Assembly: GCF_003955715.1 (NCBI RefSeq)
Contig: NZ_CP034463.1
Location: 4,960,001 to 5,024,000, forward strand
Source of the DNA: Streptomyces aquilus
Lineage (GTDB): Bacteria > Actinomycetota > Actinomycetes > Streptomycetales > Streptomycetaceae
Reading direction: 5' to 3'
Length of the DNA stretch: 64,000 bases
This document shows positions 47,734 through 56,808 of this stretch, in pieces. The position numbers and the translations under genes were made by a program. Below the pieces are notes generated by a model that had not been told where the DNA came from, searched no databases, and worked only from the letters and a program-made list of their open reading frames with translations. The first letter of the stretch is position 1, and each line of letters opens with the position of its first letter.

Positions 47734-50499
47734 TCATCTGACATTCGGCGAGCAGGAGGCCTCGGAAAGACCGGTGATTGCCGCCGGAAGATCGGCCCTG
47801 CCGCGTACCTTCAATTTCCGGTATATTTTTGTCAGGTGCTGTTCCACGGTGCTGACCGTGATGGAGAGCCGGTCGGCGATATCCCGGTTGGTGCGGCCGG
47901 CGGCGGCGAGCGCCCCGACGCGGAGTTCGGCGTCGGTGAGTTCGGCCAGCGGCGCGGGCAGCGCCTCCCGGTCGAGCGGGGGCGGCGCGTCCCACAGCGC
48001 GACCGGCGGCCCCACCGGCGCGTCGACCTGGGCCGCGTGCCGGGCGGCCTGCGCGTCGGCGCGGGCCCGCCGCAGTTCCAGACCGTCACCGCAGGCGTCG
48101 AGGACGCGCTCGGCCTCCTGGAGCAGGCGCAGCCGGTGCCGGGGCGTGCTCACCGCCGCGAGATGGCGCAGGGCGGTGCCGCGGGCCCGGCTGGGCCGCG
48201 TGCCGAGCCGGGTGAGGTGTTCCTCGATCCGCTCGCGGGCGTGCCGGCGGTCGCCGAGGGCGATGAGGGCGGCGGCCGCGTCGTTGCGCCAGTCCACGAG
48301 TTCCGGGGAGTCGAGTTCCCACTTCGCCATCAGCTCGCCGCACGACTCGAAGTCCCGCAGGGCCGCGCGCGGCCGGTGCAGGGCGAGCCGGAAACGGCCC
48401 AGGGCATGGAGGTAGGGCAGGGCGAAGGGCGTGCCGAACATGACCATGGGAACGGGCACGTTGAGAAAGGCCCGCGCGGTCTCGATGTCGCCGGCCTCGG
48501 TCGCCGCGCGGATCGCCAGGGCCAGCGGCAGGCCGATCGCGATGCCCCAGGCCTCGGGGGTGACGAGGTCGAGCGCGGTCCTGGTGGCCTCGCCCGCGCC
48601 CTCGACGTCACCGCGGCCCAGGGCGGCGGCCGCCCGGATCGTCTCCAGCAGGGCGTGTCCCAGGGGGATCCGCCGGGTGCGGGGCTCGTCCAGCAGCCGC
48701 TCCGCCTGGAGCACCGCCCTGTCCAGCCGCTGGGCCCCGATCAGGAAGATCAGTGCCACCAGCGGGTCCGCGAACGGGGTCACGCTGCCGGGGCCGGGCA
48801 GCAGCCGGCCGGCGGCGCGGCCCTTCTCGAACTCGACGAGGTCGGCCGCGAGGGTGAGGAACGTACGCGGCGACATGGTGGCCGCCCGGCCCGCCGGTTC
48901 CCCCGTCCCCGCCGTCCGCGCGTGGGCCGCCGTACGGGTCGCCGCTCTGGTGCCGCGCCGCAGGCCGGGGCAGCAGAAGGAGAGCCAGAGCCGGACCAGG
49001 GCGGGGTCCGAGCGGTTGAGGGCGGGCGGGTAGCCCGCGGTGTCCCAGGCCTGCTCGGGGCCGGCGCCCTCGCGCGCCTCGATGATCCGCAGCAGGTCGT
49101 CGGCCTGCGCGAACTCGCCCCGCCACACCTTCTGCTTGACGACGACCAGGGCGTCGGAGCCGGTCAGCTGCCCGGCGCGCACCATCCGGCCGAGCTGCGG
49201 GAGGTACCGGGACGCCTTCGCGGGGTCCATGGACCACTGGGCCTCCGCGAGGGCGGCGATCACCTCCGCTTCCTGGTCGGCGTCGGTGCACAGGCCGGAG
49301 GCGTGCCGCAGATGGTCGACGGCGGCGGCGAGGTCACCGGCGGCCAGGGCCTCGCGCGCGGCCTCCCGCAGGATGTCGAGCTGCCAGGCGGCTCCGGCCG
49401 GGTCGTGGGCCGCGAGGAGCTGCCGGGCCACCACCGCGGCCGGGGCGCCGCTCTCCCGGAGCACCTCGGCGGCCCGGGTGCGCAGGGCGTGGAGGTCCGG
49501 TCCGGGGATGTCCGCCAGGACGGTCAGCCGGGCGCGTTCGTGGCCGAACCAGGCGCCCGAGAACAGTCCGGCCGCGCGCAGCTCGGTGATGCTCCAGCGC
49601 ACGGAGGTCGCGTCCGCCCCCAGGAGGGTGCCGATCAGCGCCGGGGTGACCGACTCGCCGAGGACCGCGGCGGCCCGGGCGACGGCGAGCAGGGTCGGCT
49701 CACCGCGGTGGAGACAGCGCAGGAAGGCGTTGCGGAACGCCTCGTGGGGCGTCGGGGCGCCGCGTCCGACGGCTTCCGGGGTGCCGCACGTCGCGGTGTC
49801 CTCGATCAGGGCCTCCAGCAGCAGCGGGTTCCCGCCGCTGGTCCTGGCCCACAGCTCGACGGCCTCCGGCGCCGCGGCGCGCGCCGCCGGATGCCCGGCC
49901 AGCAGGGCGGCGACCCCGTCGACGCCGAGCGGTCCGATCCGCAGCCGCCGGCAGTACGGCAGGTGCAGGGTCTCGGCGTGCAGCGCCGCGAGGGTCCGGT
50001 CGTGGCCGGCGGTCTCGGTCAGGACGACCAGGACGGGCAGCGCGTCGATGCGTCGTACGAGATAGCGCAGGCACTGAAGTGACGCCTCGTCGGCGAAGTG
50101 CACGTCGTCGGCGTGCAGGACGAGCGGTCCGCGGCCGGCGAGTTCGGCGACGGAGCGGTGGATGCGCTGCATGAGGGCGCGCGGCACGCGTCCGCTCGCT
50201 TCCGCCGCCTTGGCGAGTTCGGTGGCGGCCGGTGGTCCGTCGACGGGGCCCGTCGCCCGCATCGCGGTGACCAGTTGGTCGATCAGTCCCAGTCTGTCGA
50301 GGCTCTCGCTCGCGGCGCCGGTCACCGACAGGAAGGTTCCTTGTCTTGCCGTGACCTGCTGGGCCAACGCCCGGACCAGGGTGGTCTTGCCGCAGCCCAC
50401 GGGGCCGTTGACGATGACCAGGGCTCCCTTTCCGGCCACGCACCCCTCGTAGAGCTCTCGCAGCAGACCGAGTTCTCCGTCCCTTTCATGGAGCTTCAC
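47734..50499 (-). CDS. LAL-type (large ATP-binding LuxR) cluster regulator
   Basis: A 921-residue MalT/LAL regulator. The N-terminal AAA-type ATPase has Walker A VNGPVGCGKTTLVRAL and Walker B PLVLHADDVHFAD. A long TPR-like helical middle follows, then a C-terminal LuxR HTH, LTDAELRVGALAAAGRTNRDIADRLSITVSTVEQHLTKIYRKLKVRG. Size and domain order match the activators of teicoplanin- and A40926-type clusters (Tei16*/Dbv3). The last ~40 codons use rarer A/T-ending codons (for example ATA, AAA), hinting at foreign origin. The GTG start has GGGGGG upstream. Confidence 0.9.
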   Translation of the reverse strand: MKLHERDGELGLLRELYEGCVAGKGALVIVNGPVGCGKTTLVRALAQQVTARQGTFLSVTGAASESLDRLGLIDQLVTAMRATGPVDGPPAATELAKAAEASGRVPRALMQRIHRSVAELAGRGPLVLHADDVHFADEASLQCLRYLVRRIDALPVLVVLTETAGHDRTLAALHAETLHLPYCRRLRIGPLGVDGVAALLAGHPAARAAAPEAVELWARTSGGNPLLLEALIEDTATCGTPEAVGRGAPTPHEAFRNAFLRCLHRGEPTLLAVARAAAVLGESVTPALIGTLLGADATSVRWSITELRAAGLFSGAWFGHERARLTVLADIPGPDLHALRTRAAEVLRESGAPAAVVARQLLAAHDPAGAAWQLDILREAAREALAAGDLAAAVDHLRHASGLCTDADQEAEVIAALAEAQWSMDPAKASRYLPQLGRMVRAGQLTGSDALVVVKQKVWRGEFAQADDLLRIIEAREGAGPEQAWDTAGYPPALNRSDPALVRLWLSFCCPGLRRGTRAATRTAAHARTAGTGEPAGRAATMSPRTFLTLAADLVEFEKGRAAGRLLPGPGSVTPFADPLVALIFLIGAQRLDRAVLQAERLLDEPRTRRIPLGHALLETIRAAAALGRGDVEGAGEATRTALDLVTPEAWGIAIGLPLALAIRAATEAGDIETARAFLNVPVPMVMFGTPFALPYLHALGRFRLALHRPRAALRDFESCGELMAKWELDSPELVDWRNDAAAALIALGDRRHARERIEEHLTRLGTRPSRARGTALRHLAAVSTPRHRLRLLQEAERVLDACGDGLELRRARADAQAARHAAQVDAPVGPPVALWDAPPPLDREALPAPLAELTDAELRVGALAAAGRTNRDIADRLSITVSTVEQHLTKIYRKLKVRGRADLPAAITGLSEASCSPNVR

Positions 50500-50537
50500 A
50501 GGTACCCCCCGTACCTACGCCGACCCGTGAGTATTTG

Positions 50538-50564
50538 AGGTCAGAACCAAACCGTCTCTGACCT
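50538..50564. promoter_or_regulatory. operator-like dyad before the LAL regulator gene
   Basis: AGGTCAGA (50538-50545) and TCTGACCT (50557-50564) are perfect 8-bp arms separated by 11 nt. They lie 39-65 bp upstream of the LAL GTG. StrR-type proteins bind dyads of similar geometry (arms of 8-9 bp, 11-nt spacer), although the arm sequence differs from the StrR consensus. The rest of the 314-bp gap holds the strR-type terminator (50762-50793) and no gene. Confidence 0.6.
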
Positions 50565-50761
50565 GCAACTACATCGCCAGGATAGCGGCTCATTAGCGCC
50601 AGCACGGCAAGATTTCGGCCACTCGGCGAGACGAAAGGGGGCGATTTTCGGACAGCCGACGGCCGATAATTCATAGGGAACTCAAAAGGAAGACACCGAA
50701 CCCATCGGCGAATAACGGGCGAAGGATTCGCGCCATCAGCCGTGGAGCACCGAACAGGAAA

Positions 50762-50793
50762 ACCGTCGCGAAAGCGGCAACTTTCGCGACGGT
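50762..50793 (-). terminator. terminator of the StrR-type regulator gene
   Basis: ACCGTCGCGAAAG pairs perfectly with CTTTCGCGACGGT around a 6-nt loop, 21 bp after the regulator stop codon. Confidence 0.85.
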
Positions 50794-50813
50794 CGACATT
50801 CCGAAATGCGGTC

Positions 50814-51821
50814 TCAGCCGATCTGGGCGACGTCGTCCCTGACCCGCTCGGCGAAATCCGACCACAGGTCGGCGAACTGCCGGGCGAGATCGGCCACGAT
50901 GTCGCTGCAGTGCGGCGGGACGTTGCTGACGATCGCCTCCCACTCCTCCTTGCGCAGCGAGTGCAGGACGAGCAGGCGCAGCAGGTTGCGGCCGGTCTCG
51001 GTGAAGCGCAGTGCCGGGTCGGCCTTCAGCCGCTTGATGAGCACGGCGCGGTCCGGCGCCTGCGTCATGTCCGGACGGGTCCGGGGAGCCGGCCGGGCGA
51101 GTCGCAGCGCCCCGAACTCCCCGCGGCCGGGCGGCTCCCCGGGTTCGGGCCGCTCCTGCTTGCGCCGGCGCTGCCGGGGCAGCGGGTCCTCGCCGTTGCG
51201 CAGCCGGTTGCGGACGTCCCGGGCGGTCTCGGGGGAGATCCCCGCCGCCCGCGCGACCTGACGAAGCGACAGCTCCGGGTTCTCCGTGAGCAGTTCACCC
51301 GCCAGGATGCGGCCGGTACTGCCGTCGACCGGCCGCAGTCTGCCGTCCTGGCCGAGCCGCCGCCCCTCCGGTCCCGGCAGCTGGACGACCCGCTTGCGGA
51401 TCTCGCCGACGGTCCCGGGGGCGATCCCGGTGACCGAGGCGACCCTGCGGTCCGACCACTGCGGATGGGAGACGACGATGCGCTCGGCGGCGCGCTTGCG
51501 GTCGGCGAGCGCCAGCGGAAGGCCGTGATGGACATTGAGTTGGACCGCCAGGACGAAGGCCGCGGCTTCGTCGCCGTCGAAGAACCGGGCGGCGATCCTG
51601 CTCTCGCCGCGCAACCGGGCGGCCTTCAGCCGGTGGTAGCCGTCGATGACCCGCATCGTCTGCCGGTGCACCGTGATCGGCGGCAGCGGATTCTGCGCCG
51701 CCGCGAGTACCTGAATGTGCTCCGTTCTCTCTCCGGCCAACCGTGGCGATCCGGACAGGCTCAACGAGCCGATCTCGACCTCCACGACGGGCTGCTGACT
51801 TATTGCTCCCTCGGACTCCAC
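50814..51821 (-). CDS. StrR-type (ParB/KorB-like) pathway-specific activator
   Basis: A 335-residue protein. The N-terminus is ParB-like (ITVHRQTMRVIDGYHRLKAARLRGE), followed by a helix-turn-helix region, VVSHPQWSDRRVASVTGIAPGTVGEIRKR, and a second HTH-like stretch, LSLRQVARAAGISPETARDVRNRLRNGE. This is the architecture of StrR and its glycopeptide homologues Bbr, Dbv4 and Tei15*. A GTG start is preceded by GGAG. It is transcribed alone, between two terminators, upstream of the LAL gene. Confidence 0.92.
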   Translation of the reverse strand: MESEGAISQQPVVEVEIGSLSLSGSPRLAGERTEHIQVLAAAQNPLPPITVHRQTMRVIDGYHRLKAARLRGESRIAARFFDGDEAAAFVLAVQLNVHHGLPLALADRKRAAERIVVSHPQWSDRRVASVTGIAPGTVGEIRKRVVQLPGPEGRRLGQDGRLRPVDGSTGRILAGELLTENPELSLRQVARAAGISPETARDVRNRLRNGEDPLPRQRRRKQERPEPGEPPGRGEFGALRLARPAPRTRPDMTQAPDRAVLIKRLKADPALRFTETGRNLLRLLVLHSLRKEEWEAIVSNVPPHCSDIVADLARQFADLWSDFAERVRDDVAQIG

Positions 51822-52076
51822 CCCAGCTCCTTACATCCCCACGCTGCTGCGAAAGGCGGTTGCCGTCCACGAAGAAGAATTTCTCGTCCGAGCACGCTTT
51901 CTGCCGAAAATCCATCGCCGGTGGTCCGAATGTGGGGGGAGCGATTTCACAAGGTCGACATTTGCATGCTTCAGATGTGACCGAAATTAACAGCCTGACA
52001 TCCTGGGCGAAACCCCTGCGGTTCGAGCGGTCCTCCCCCCTACCTCTAGGGGGTGTGGGTGTGAGCTGGGCAAAGA

Positions 52077-52111
52077 GGTGCCCGCGACGCCGTGGGAGCG
52101 TCGCGGGCACC
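52077..52111 (-). terminator. terminator after the ABC exporter gene
   Basis: GGTGCCCGCGACGC pairs perfectly with GCGTCGCGGGCACC across a 7-nt loop, 18 bp after the ABC exporter stop. The remaining bases of the 307-bp gap (51822-52128) are the promoter region of the StrR-type gene; they become AT-richer near 51890-52010 but no clear operator was found. Confidence 0.85.
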
Positions 52112-52128
52112 GGTCTTCCGGGTCGTAC

Positions 52129-54264
52129 TCAGTGGGGCCGGGGGCCTCCCGGTCCGCCGGGGCCCTGGGGGCCGGGGCCGAAGACGACCGGCCGCGGTCC
52201 GGGCCCGGGGCCTGGTCCGGGCATCCCCGGGCCCCCCGCCATCCCCGGGCCGCCGGGACCGCCCGGGCCCTCGGGGCCGCCGGGGCCGAAGAAGACCGGC
52301 CCCCCGTGGCCGTGGCCGACCGGTTCCGGGACCCGCTGCTGCGGCGCCTCCTCGACCTCGGCCACCTCCTCGTCGATGAGGGCCGGCGTGGCGAACTGGG
52401 TGCGGTACAGCTCGGCGTAGAGCCCGCCGAGCGCGAGCAGTTCGTCATGGGTGCCGCGCTCCGCGATCCGTCCCTGGTCCAGGACGATGATCTGGTCCGC
52501 GTCCCGGATGGTGGACAGCCGGTGCGCGATGACCAGGGAGGTGCGGCCCGCGAGCGCGGTCTTCAGGGCCAGTTGCAGGGCGGCCTCGGACTCGGAGTCC
52601 AGGTGCGCGGTCGCCTCGTCGAGCACCACCACCGGCGGGGCCTTGAGCAGCAGCCGGGCCATGGCGATGCGCTGCTTCTCGCCGCCGGAGAGCCGGTAGC
52701 CGCGGTCGCCGACCATGGTGTCGAGGCCGTCCGGCAGGGAGGCGACCAGCCGCCAGATCTGGGCGGCCCGGCAGGCCGCGACCAGCTCCTCCTCGGTGGC
52801 GTCCGGGCGGGCGTAGAGCAGGTTCTCCCGGATGGTGGTGTGCAGCAGGTGCCCGTCCTGGGTGACCATGCCGACCGTGTCGGTCAGCGACTGAAGGGTC
52901 AGGTCGCGCACGTCGCGGCCGTCGATGAGGACGGTGCCCTCCTCCGGGTCGTACAACCGCGGGACCAGATGCGTGACGGTGGTCTTGCCCGCCCCGGACG
53001 GGCCGACCAGCGCGGTGAGCTTGCCGGCCGGCACGGTGAAGCTGAGGTCGCGCAGCGCCCAGCTGTCGCCGGCCTGCTCGCGCGTCGGCGTGGCGAAGTC
53101 CTCCAGGGAGGCCAGCGAGACGTCGGCGGGCCTCGGGTGCCGGAACGAGACCCCGCGGAACTCGACGCCCGGGGCCGTCTCGCGGGCGCTCGCGGGGGGC
53201 AGCGCCACCGCGTCGGGCTTCTCGGTGACCAGCGGCTTCAGGTCGAGGATCTCGAAGAGCCGGTCGAAGCTGACGAGCGCCGTCATCGCGTCGGCCTGGG
53301 CGTTCGACAGCTGGCCGACCGGTGCCATCAGCCGGGTGAGCAGCGTGGCGAGGGCGACCAGGGTGCCGACCTCGAAGACGCCGTTCACGGAGAGGGTGCC
53401 GCCGACGCCGTAGACGACGGCGGTGGCGATCGAGCCGATGAACATGCTCGACAGGAACAGCAGTTTCATCGACACCGAGTTGCGCACGCCGATGTCCCGG
53501 CCGCGGGCGGCGAGCCGCGCATAGCCGGCGGTCTCCCGGTCCGGGCGGCTGTACAGCTTGGCCAGCAGCGCGCCGGCGACGTTGAACCGCTCGTGCATGA
53601 GCGAGCCCATCTCGGCGTTGACCTGCATGTGCCGTCGGGCCAGGCCCTGGAGCCGGCGGCCGACGAGCCGGCCGGGGAGGATGAAGAACGGGACCAGGAC
53701 CAGGGAGATCAGGGTGATCGTCCAGGACAGGTAGAACATCGTGCCGAGCACGAACAGGACGGTCAGCCCGGCGGAGACCACCGTGGAGAGCATCTGGGTG
53801 ACCGCCTGCTGGGCGCCGATCACGTCGGTGTTCAGCCGGCTCACCAGCGCGCCGGTCTGGGCGCGGGTGAAGAAGGCCAGCGACTGGCGCTGCACATGGT
53901 CGAAGACCTGCACCCGCAGGTCGTAGACGAGCCCCTCGCTGACCTTGGCGGAGAACCAGCTCTCCCCGAAGCCCACCACGGCTGCCAGGACGGAGACCGC
54001 GGCGACCGCGCCCGCGAGCCAGGCCACGGTCCGGTTGTCGCCGGCCATGATGCCGTCGTCGATCAGGTACTTCAGGAGCAGGGGCGGGGCCACCGCGCAC
54101 AGGGCGTTCAGCGTGGTGCAGACCACGAGGAAGCCGATGGAGCGGCGGTGCCCGCGGGTGTACGGGATGATCCTTCTCGTCGTTCCGGGCTTCGCCCGCT
54201 GGGTGTTGTTCGAGGAATCCGGCCCGTCGGACCGGATCATGACGGGTCCGCCCATCATGGCCAC
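52129..54264 (-). CDS. ABC exporter, fused permease-ATPase, with Gly/Pro-rich tail
   Basis: A 711-residue type IV half-transporter. Six TM helices lie in residues ~30-320. The nucleotide-binding domain has Walker A GPSGAGKTTVTH, signature LSGGEKQRIAMARLLLK, Walker B VVLDEATAHLD and switch His in IAHRLSTI. It would form a homodimer exporting the peptide product. The last ~55 residues are almost only Gly, Pro and a few Met/Phe (GPGGPEGPGGPGG), unusual for this family. A GTG start is preceded by GGGAG; the gene lies 40 bp after mbtH. Confidence 0.93.
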   Translation of the reverse strand: MAMMGGPVMIRSDGPDSSNNTQRAKPGTTRRIIPYTRGHRRSIGFLVVCTTLNALCAVAPPLLLKYLIDDGIMAGDNRTVAWLAGAVAAVSVLAAVVGFGESWFSAKVSEGLVYDLRVQVFDHVQRQSLAFFTRAQTGALVSRLNTDVIGAQQAVTQMLSTVVSAGLTVLFVLGTMFYLSWTITLISLVLVPFFILPGRLVGRRLQGLARRHMQVNAEMGSLMHERFNVAGALLAKLYSRPDRETAGYARLAARGRDIGVRNSVSMKLLFLSSMFIGSIATAVVYGVGGTLSVNGVFEVGTLVALATLLTRLMAPVGQLSNAQADAMTALVSFDRLFEILDLKPLVTEKPDAVALPPASARETAPGVEFRGVSFRHPRPADVSLASLEDFATPTREQAGDSWALRDLSFTVPAGKLTALVGPSGAGKTTVTHLVPRLYDPEEGTVLIDGRDVRDLTLQSLTDTVGMVTQDGHLLHTTIRENLLYARPDATEEELVAACRAAQIWRLVASLPDGLDTMVGDRGYRLSGGEKQRIAMARLLLKAPPVVVLDEATAHLDSESEAALQLALKTALAGRTSLVIAHRLSTIRDADQIIVLDQGRIAERGTHDELLALGGLYAELYRTQFATPALIDEEVAEVEEAPQQRVPEPVGHGHGGPVFFGPGGPEGPGGPGGPGMAGGPGMPGPGPGPGPRPVVFGPGPQGPGGPGGPRPH

Positions 54265-54304
54265 GGGTACTCCCTGGGTAGCGTCGCTGCGGTCGGGCGG
54301 GCCA

Positions 54305-54529
54305 CTAGCGGGCCGCCTCGGTCTCCTTCATGGCGTCGATGAGGCTCTGCGGACGGAGATCCGTCCAGCTCTCCTCCACATAGGCGAGGCATTCCTTGCG
54401 CGAGGCCTCTCCGAAAACGAGCCGCCAGCCATTCGGAATTTCAGCGAATGCAGGCCACAACGAGTGCTGATTTTCCCTGTTCACGAGCACCAGAAAGGTC
54501 CCGTCTTCATCATCGAACGGGTTCGCCAT
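54305..54529 (-). CDS. MbtH-like NRPS accessory protein
   Basis: A 74-residue protein with the MbtH pattern: [24 protein letters not shown] at the N-terminus and [10 protein letters not shown] near the C-terminus, including the conserved tryptophans. MbtH proteins bind A domains and are needed for their activity or solubility. It lies just upstream of the ABC exporter and shares its transcript, a usual arrangement in glycopeptide clusters. Confidence 0.96.
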   Translation of the reverse strand: MANPFDDEDGTFLVLVNRENQHSLWPAFAEIPNGWRLVFGEASRKECLAYVEESWTDLRPQSLIDAMKETEAAR

Positions 54530-54573
54530 TAGTCACTCCCGCGGATCGGATTAATTCCTCGATGGATAGGAAA

Positions 54574-54603
54574 ACCTTAGCCCGAGCCATATGGGCCGAA
54601 CAA
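54574..54603 (-). promoter_or_regulatory. putative promoter of the mbtH-ABC exporter unit
   Basis: On the minus strand, TTGTTC (54603-54598), 18 nt, TAAGGT (54579-54574) in an AT-richer stretch about 45-75 bp upstream of the mbtH ATG. The surrounding 300-bp gap (54530-54829) otherwise holds only the ftsX-type terminator. Confidence 0.4.
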
Positions 54604-54756
54604 GGTTCACCAATTCGGGGAAACAATCCGCGGCAATAGATATTCACTTTTCACGGGGGCCGGGCGGAGCCGGCTCACAGTCTGACCTGCGGGCGCCCGG
54701 CGCGACAGCTCGTCCAACCGGCCGACCCGGGCAGTTGGACACCGGACGACCAGGGT

Positions 54757-54797
54757 GCGGCGCCTCCGCCGGCGGGGGATGGCGACGGAGGCGCCGC
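54757..54797 (-). terminator. terminator of the MacAB-like export operon
   Basis: GCGGCGCCTCCG pairs perfectly with CGGAGGCGCCGC around a 17-nt G-rich loop, 33 bp after the stop of the FtsX-like gene. Confidence 0.75.
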
Positions 54798-54829
54798 GGT
54801 CCGGAATGTCAAGCCACCGTCCAGGGCGG

Positions 54830-56089
54830 CTAGTTGGTCGCGAGGGCCTCCGTCGGAGGGAGCCGGGCCGCGCGGACCGCGGGGTAGAAGCCGGCCAGTC
54901 CGCCGATGGCGAGGGTGGCGGCCAGGCCCCCGGCCATCGCCCACAGCGGCACCAGGGCCGCCCACCCCTGATAGGCGGCGTAGCCGTCGGTCACCCCGAT
55001 GCCCAGCAGGACACCGCCGAGGCCACCGAGCCCGGACAGCAGCAGCGCCTCGGCGAGGAACTGGACCCTGATCTGGCCCCGGGTGGCGCCGAGTGAGCGG
55101 CGCAGTCCGATCTCCGAGCGGCGTTCCAGCACCGAGATGACCATGGTGTTGGCCACCCCGACCCCGCCGACCAGCAGCGCGACCCCGCCCAGGCCGAGGA
55201 GCAGCCCGCTCAGCGACTTGTCCGCGGCGTGCTTGGCGGCCAGCGCGTCGGAGGGGCGGGAGACGTTGACCTCGTTGGGGTCCTCCGGGGAGACCGTCGG
55301 GCCCAGCACGCTGTGCACCGTCTCGACTTCAGCGTCCTTCGCCCGGGTGTAGACGGTCGTCGGGTAGCCGTCGAAGGACAGTTCCTTCTCCGCGACCGTC
55401 CAACCGACGAAGGCCTGGGTGTCAAGGGCGGGCAGCAGTTCGTTGGGGGCCAGCAGCCCCACCACGGTGAACCAGCGGTTGCCGAGCCACACCTGGACGT
55501 CCGTCCCGGCCCGGTGGATGCCCAGGCTGCGTGCCGTCTCCGCGCCCAGCACCACGGCCGGGTAGCGGCTGTTGGCGTTGTTGAGCCAGCGGCCGTCGAC
55601 GATCTTCCCGCCGATGGAGCGCAGCAGGTCCGTACGGGCCGCGCTGACCGTCAGACCGCCCGACTCCACCGCCGGCACCCGGTCGTTGCGGTAGAGCTTC
55701 GCGTCCGTGGTGCCCGTCGCGGAGGCCGAGAGCACCTCGGGCCGGTTCGCGATCATGGCGACGGCGTCCTCCGACAGATGGGCGTTGTCGCCGGTCATGG
55801 TGGTGCCGGGGGCGACGGTGAGCAGATTGGTGCCGAGCGCCTCCAACTGCTTGTTGAGGTCGTTGGTCGACGAGGTGGAGATGCCCACCACGCCGATCAT
55901 CGCGGCGATGCCGATCGCGATGCCGAGGGCCGACAGGAAGACCCGCATGGGGCGCGAGCGCAGACCCCAGCCGCCCACCCGGGCCACGTCCGACAGGCTC
56001 AGCCGGGCCGCCTTGGGGCGCGGCGGCGGGGGCAGATCGGCCCAGGGCCGCTGCCGTTCGGCCGGCAGCGCCGGATACGCCGTGCTCAT
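54830..56089 (-). CDS. MacB/FtsX-type ABC permease
   Basis: A 419-residue MacB-like permease. One TM helix near residue 50 (MRVFLSALGIAIGIAAMIGVVGIS), a large extracytoplasmic domain (~75-290), then three TM helices near the C-terminus, LLLGLGGVALLVGGVGVANTMVISVLERRSEIGLRRSLGATRGQIR being the FtsX coupling segment. With the ATPase and adaptor upstream it makes a mechanotransmission-type export system. Its ATG overlaps the ATPase stop by 4 bp. Confidence 0.92.
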   Translation of the reverse strand: MSTAYPALPAERQRPWADLPPPPRPKAARLSLSDVARVGGWGLRSRPMRVFLSALGIAIGIAAMIGVVGISTSSTNDLNKQLEALGTNLLTVAPGTTMTGDNAHLSEDAVAMIANRPEVLSASATGTTDAKLYRNDRVPAVESGGLTVSAARTDLLRSIGGKIVDGRWLNNANSRYPAVVLGAETARSLGIHRAGTDVQVWLGNRWFTVVGLLAPNELLPALDTQAFVGWTVAEKELSFDGYPTTVYTRAKDAEVETVHSVLGPTVSPEDPNEVNVSRPSDALAAKHAADKSLSGLLLGLGGVALLVGGVGVANTMVISVLERRSEIGLRRSLGATRGQIRVQFLAEALLLSGLGGLGGVLLGIGVTDGYAAYQGWAALVPLWAMAGGLAATLAIGGLAGFYPAVRAARLPPTEALATN

Positions 56090-56808
56090 CGCCCCACCCC
56101 CGTGTACGTCAGGGCCCGCGGCCCCGGTGATCCCGAGTCGTGCTCGATCCGGCCGTCCCGCACCCTGACCTCGCGCGGCAGGGACGCCGCGATGTCCCGG
56201 TCGTGGGTGATGACGACGACCGTCGTGCCGGCCTCGTGCAGTTCGTGGAGCAGCTCCATCACCACTGTCCCCGAGCGGGAGTCCAGCGCGCCGGTCGGCT
56301 CGTCGGCCAGCAGCAGCGGCGGATCGCCGACCACCGCCCGGGCGATCGCCACGCGCTGCTTCTCACCGCCGGACAGCTGCTGCGGCTCGTGGAAGAGCCG
56401 GTGCCCCAGGCCCACCCGGCGCAGTGCCACCTCGGCGACCCGGCGCCGCTCCCGGCGCGGCCGTCCGCTGTACAGCAGGCCGTCCGCCACGCTGTCCAGC
56501 GCGGACACCCCGGAGGCGAGATGGAACTGCTGGAAGACGAAGCCGATGGTGCCGGCCCGCAGCGCCGACAGTTCACGGTCGTTGAGGGAGTCCACCTCGT
56601 GCCCGGCGATCGCCACCGTCCCGGAGGTGGGCCGGTCCAGGGTGCCCATGATGTTGAGCATGGTGGACTTGCCCGAGCCCGAGGGGCCGACGACCGCGAG
56701 CATCTCGCCGCGGTGGACCACCAGGTCCGCCTCGACCAGGGCGGCCACGTCCCCGTACGACTTGCCGACCCCGGCCAGCTCGATCACCGGGTGGGCGGTG
56801 ACGGTCAC
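56086..56808 (-). CDS. MacB/LolD-type ABC ATPase
   Basis: A 240-residue ABC ATPase: Walker A GPSGSGKSTMLNI, signature LSGGEKQRVAIARAVV, Walker B LLLADEPTGALDSRSG and switch His in VITHDRD, the pattern of LolD/MacB/SalX-type ATPases. It energises the adjacent FtsX-like permease. It overlaps both neighbours by 4 bp, so all genes of this operon are translationally coupled. Confidence 0.95.
   Translation of the reverse strand: MTVTAHPVIELAGVGKSYGDVAALVEADLVVHRGEMLAVVGPSGSGKSTMLNIMGTLDRPTSGTVAIAGHEVDSLNDRELSALRAGTIGFVFQQFHLASGVSALDSVADGLLYSGRPRRERRRVAEVALRRVGLGHRLFHEPQQLSGGEKQRVAIARAVVGDPPLLLADEPTGALDSRSGTVVMELLHELHEAGTTVVVITHDRDIAASLPREVRVRDGRIEHDSGSPGPRALTYTGVGR

Noticed and set aside
52021..52045. 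StrR-consensus half-site (GTTCGA) upstream of the StrR-type gene
   Set aside because: Only one half is present and no matching arm occurs at the expected spacing, so it is probably chance.
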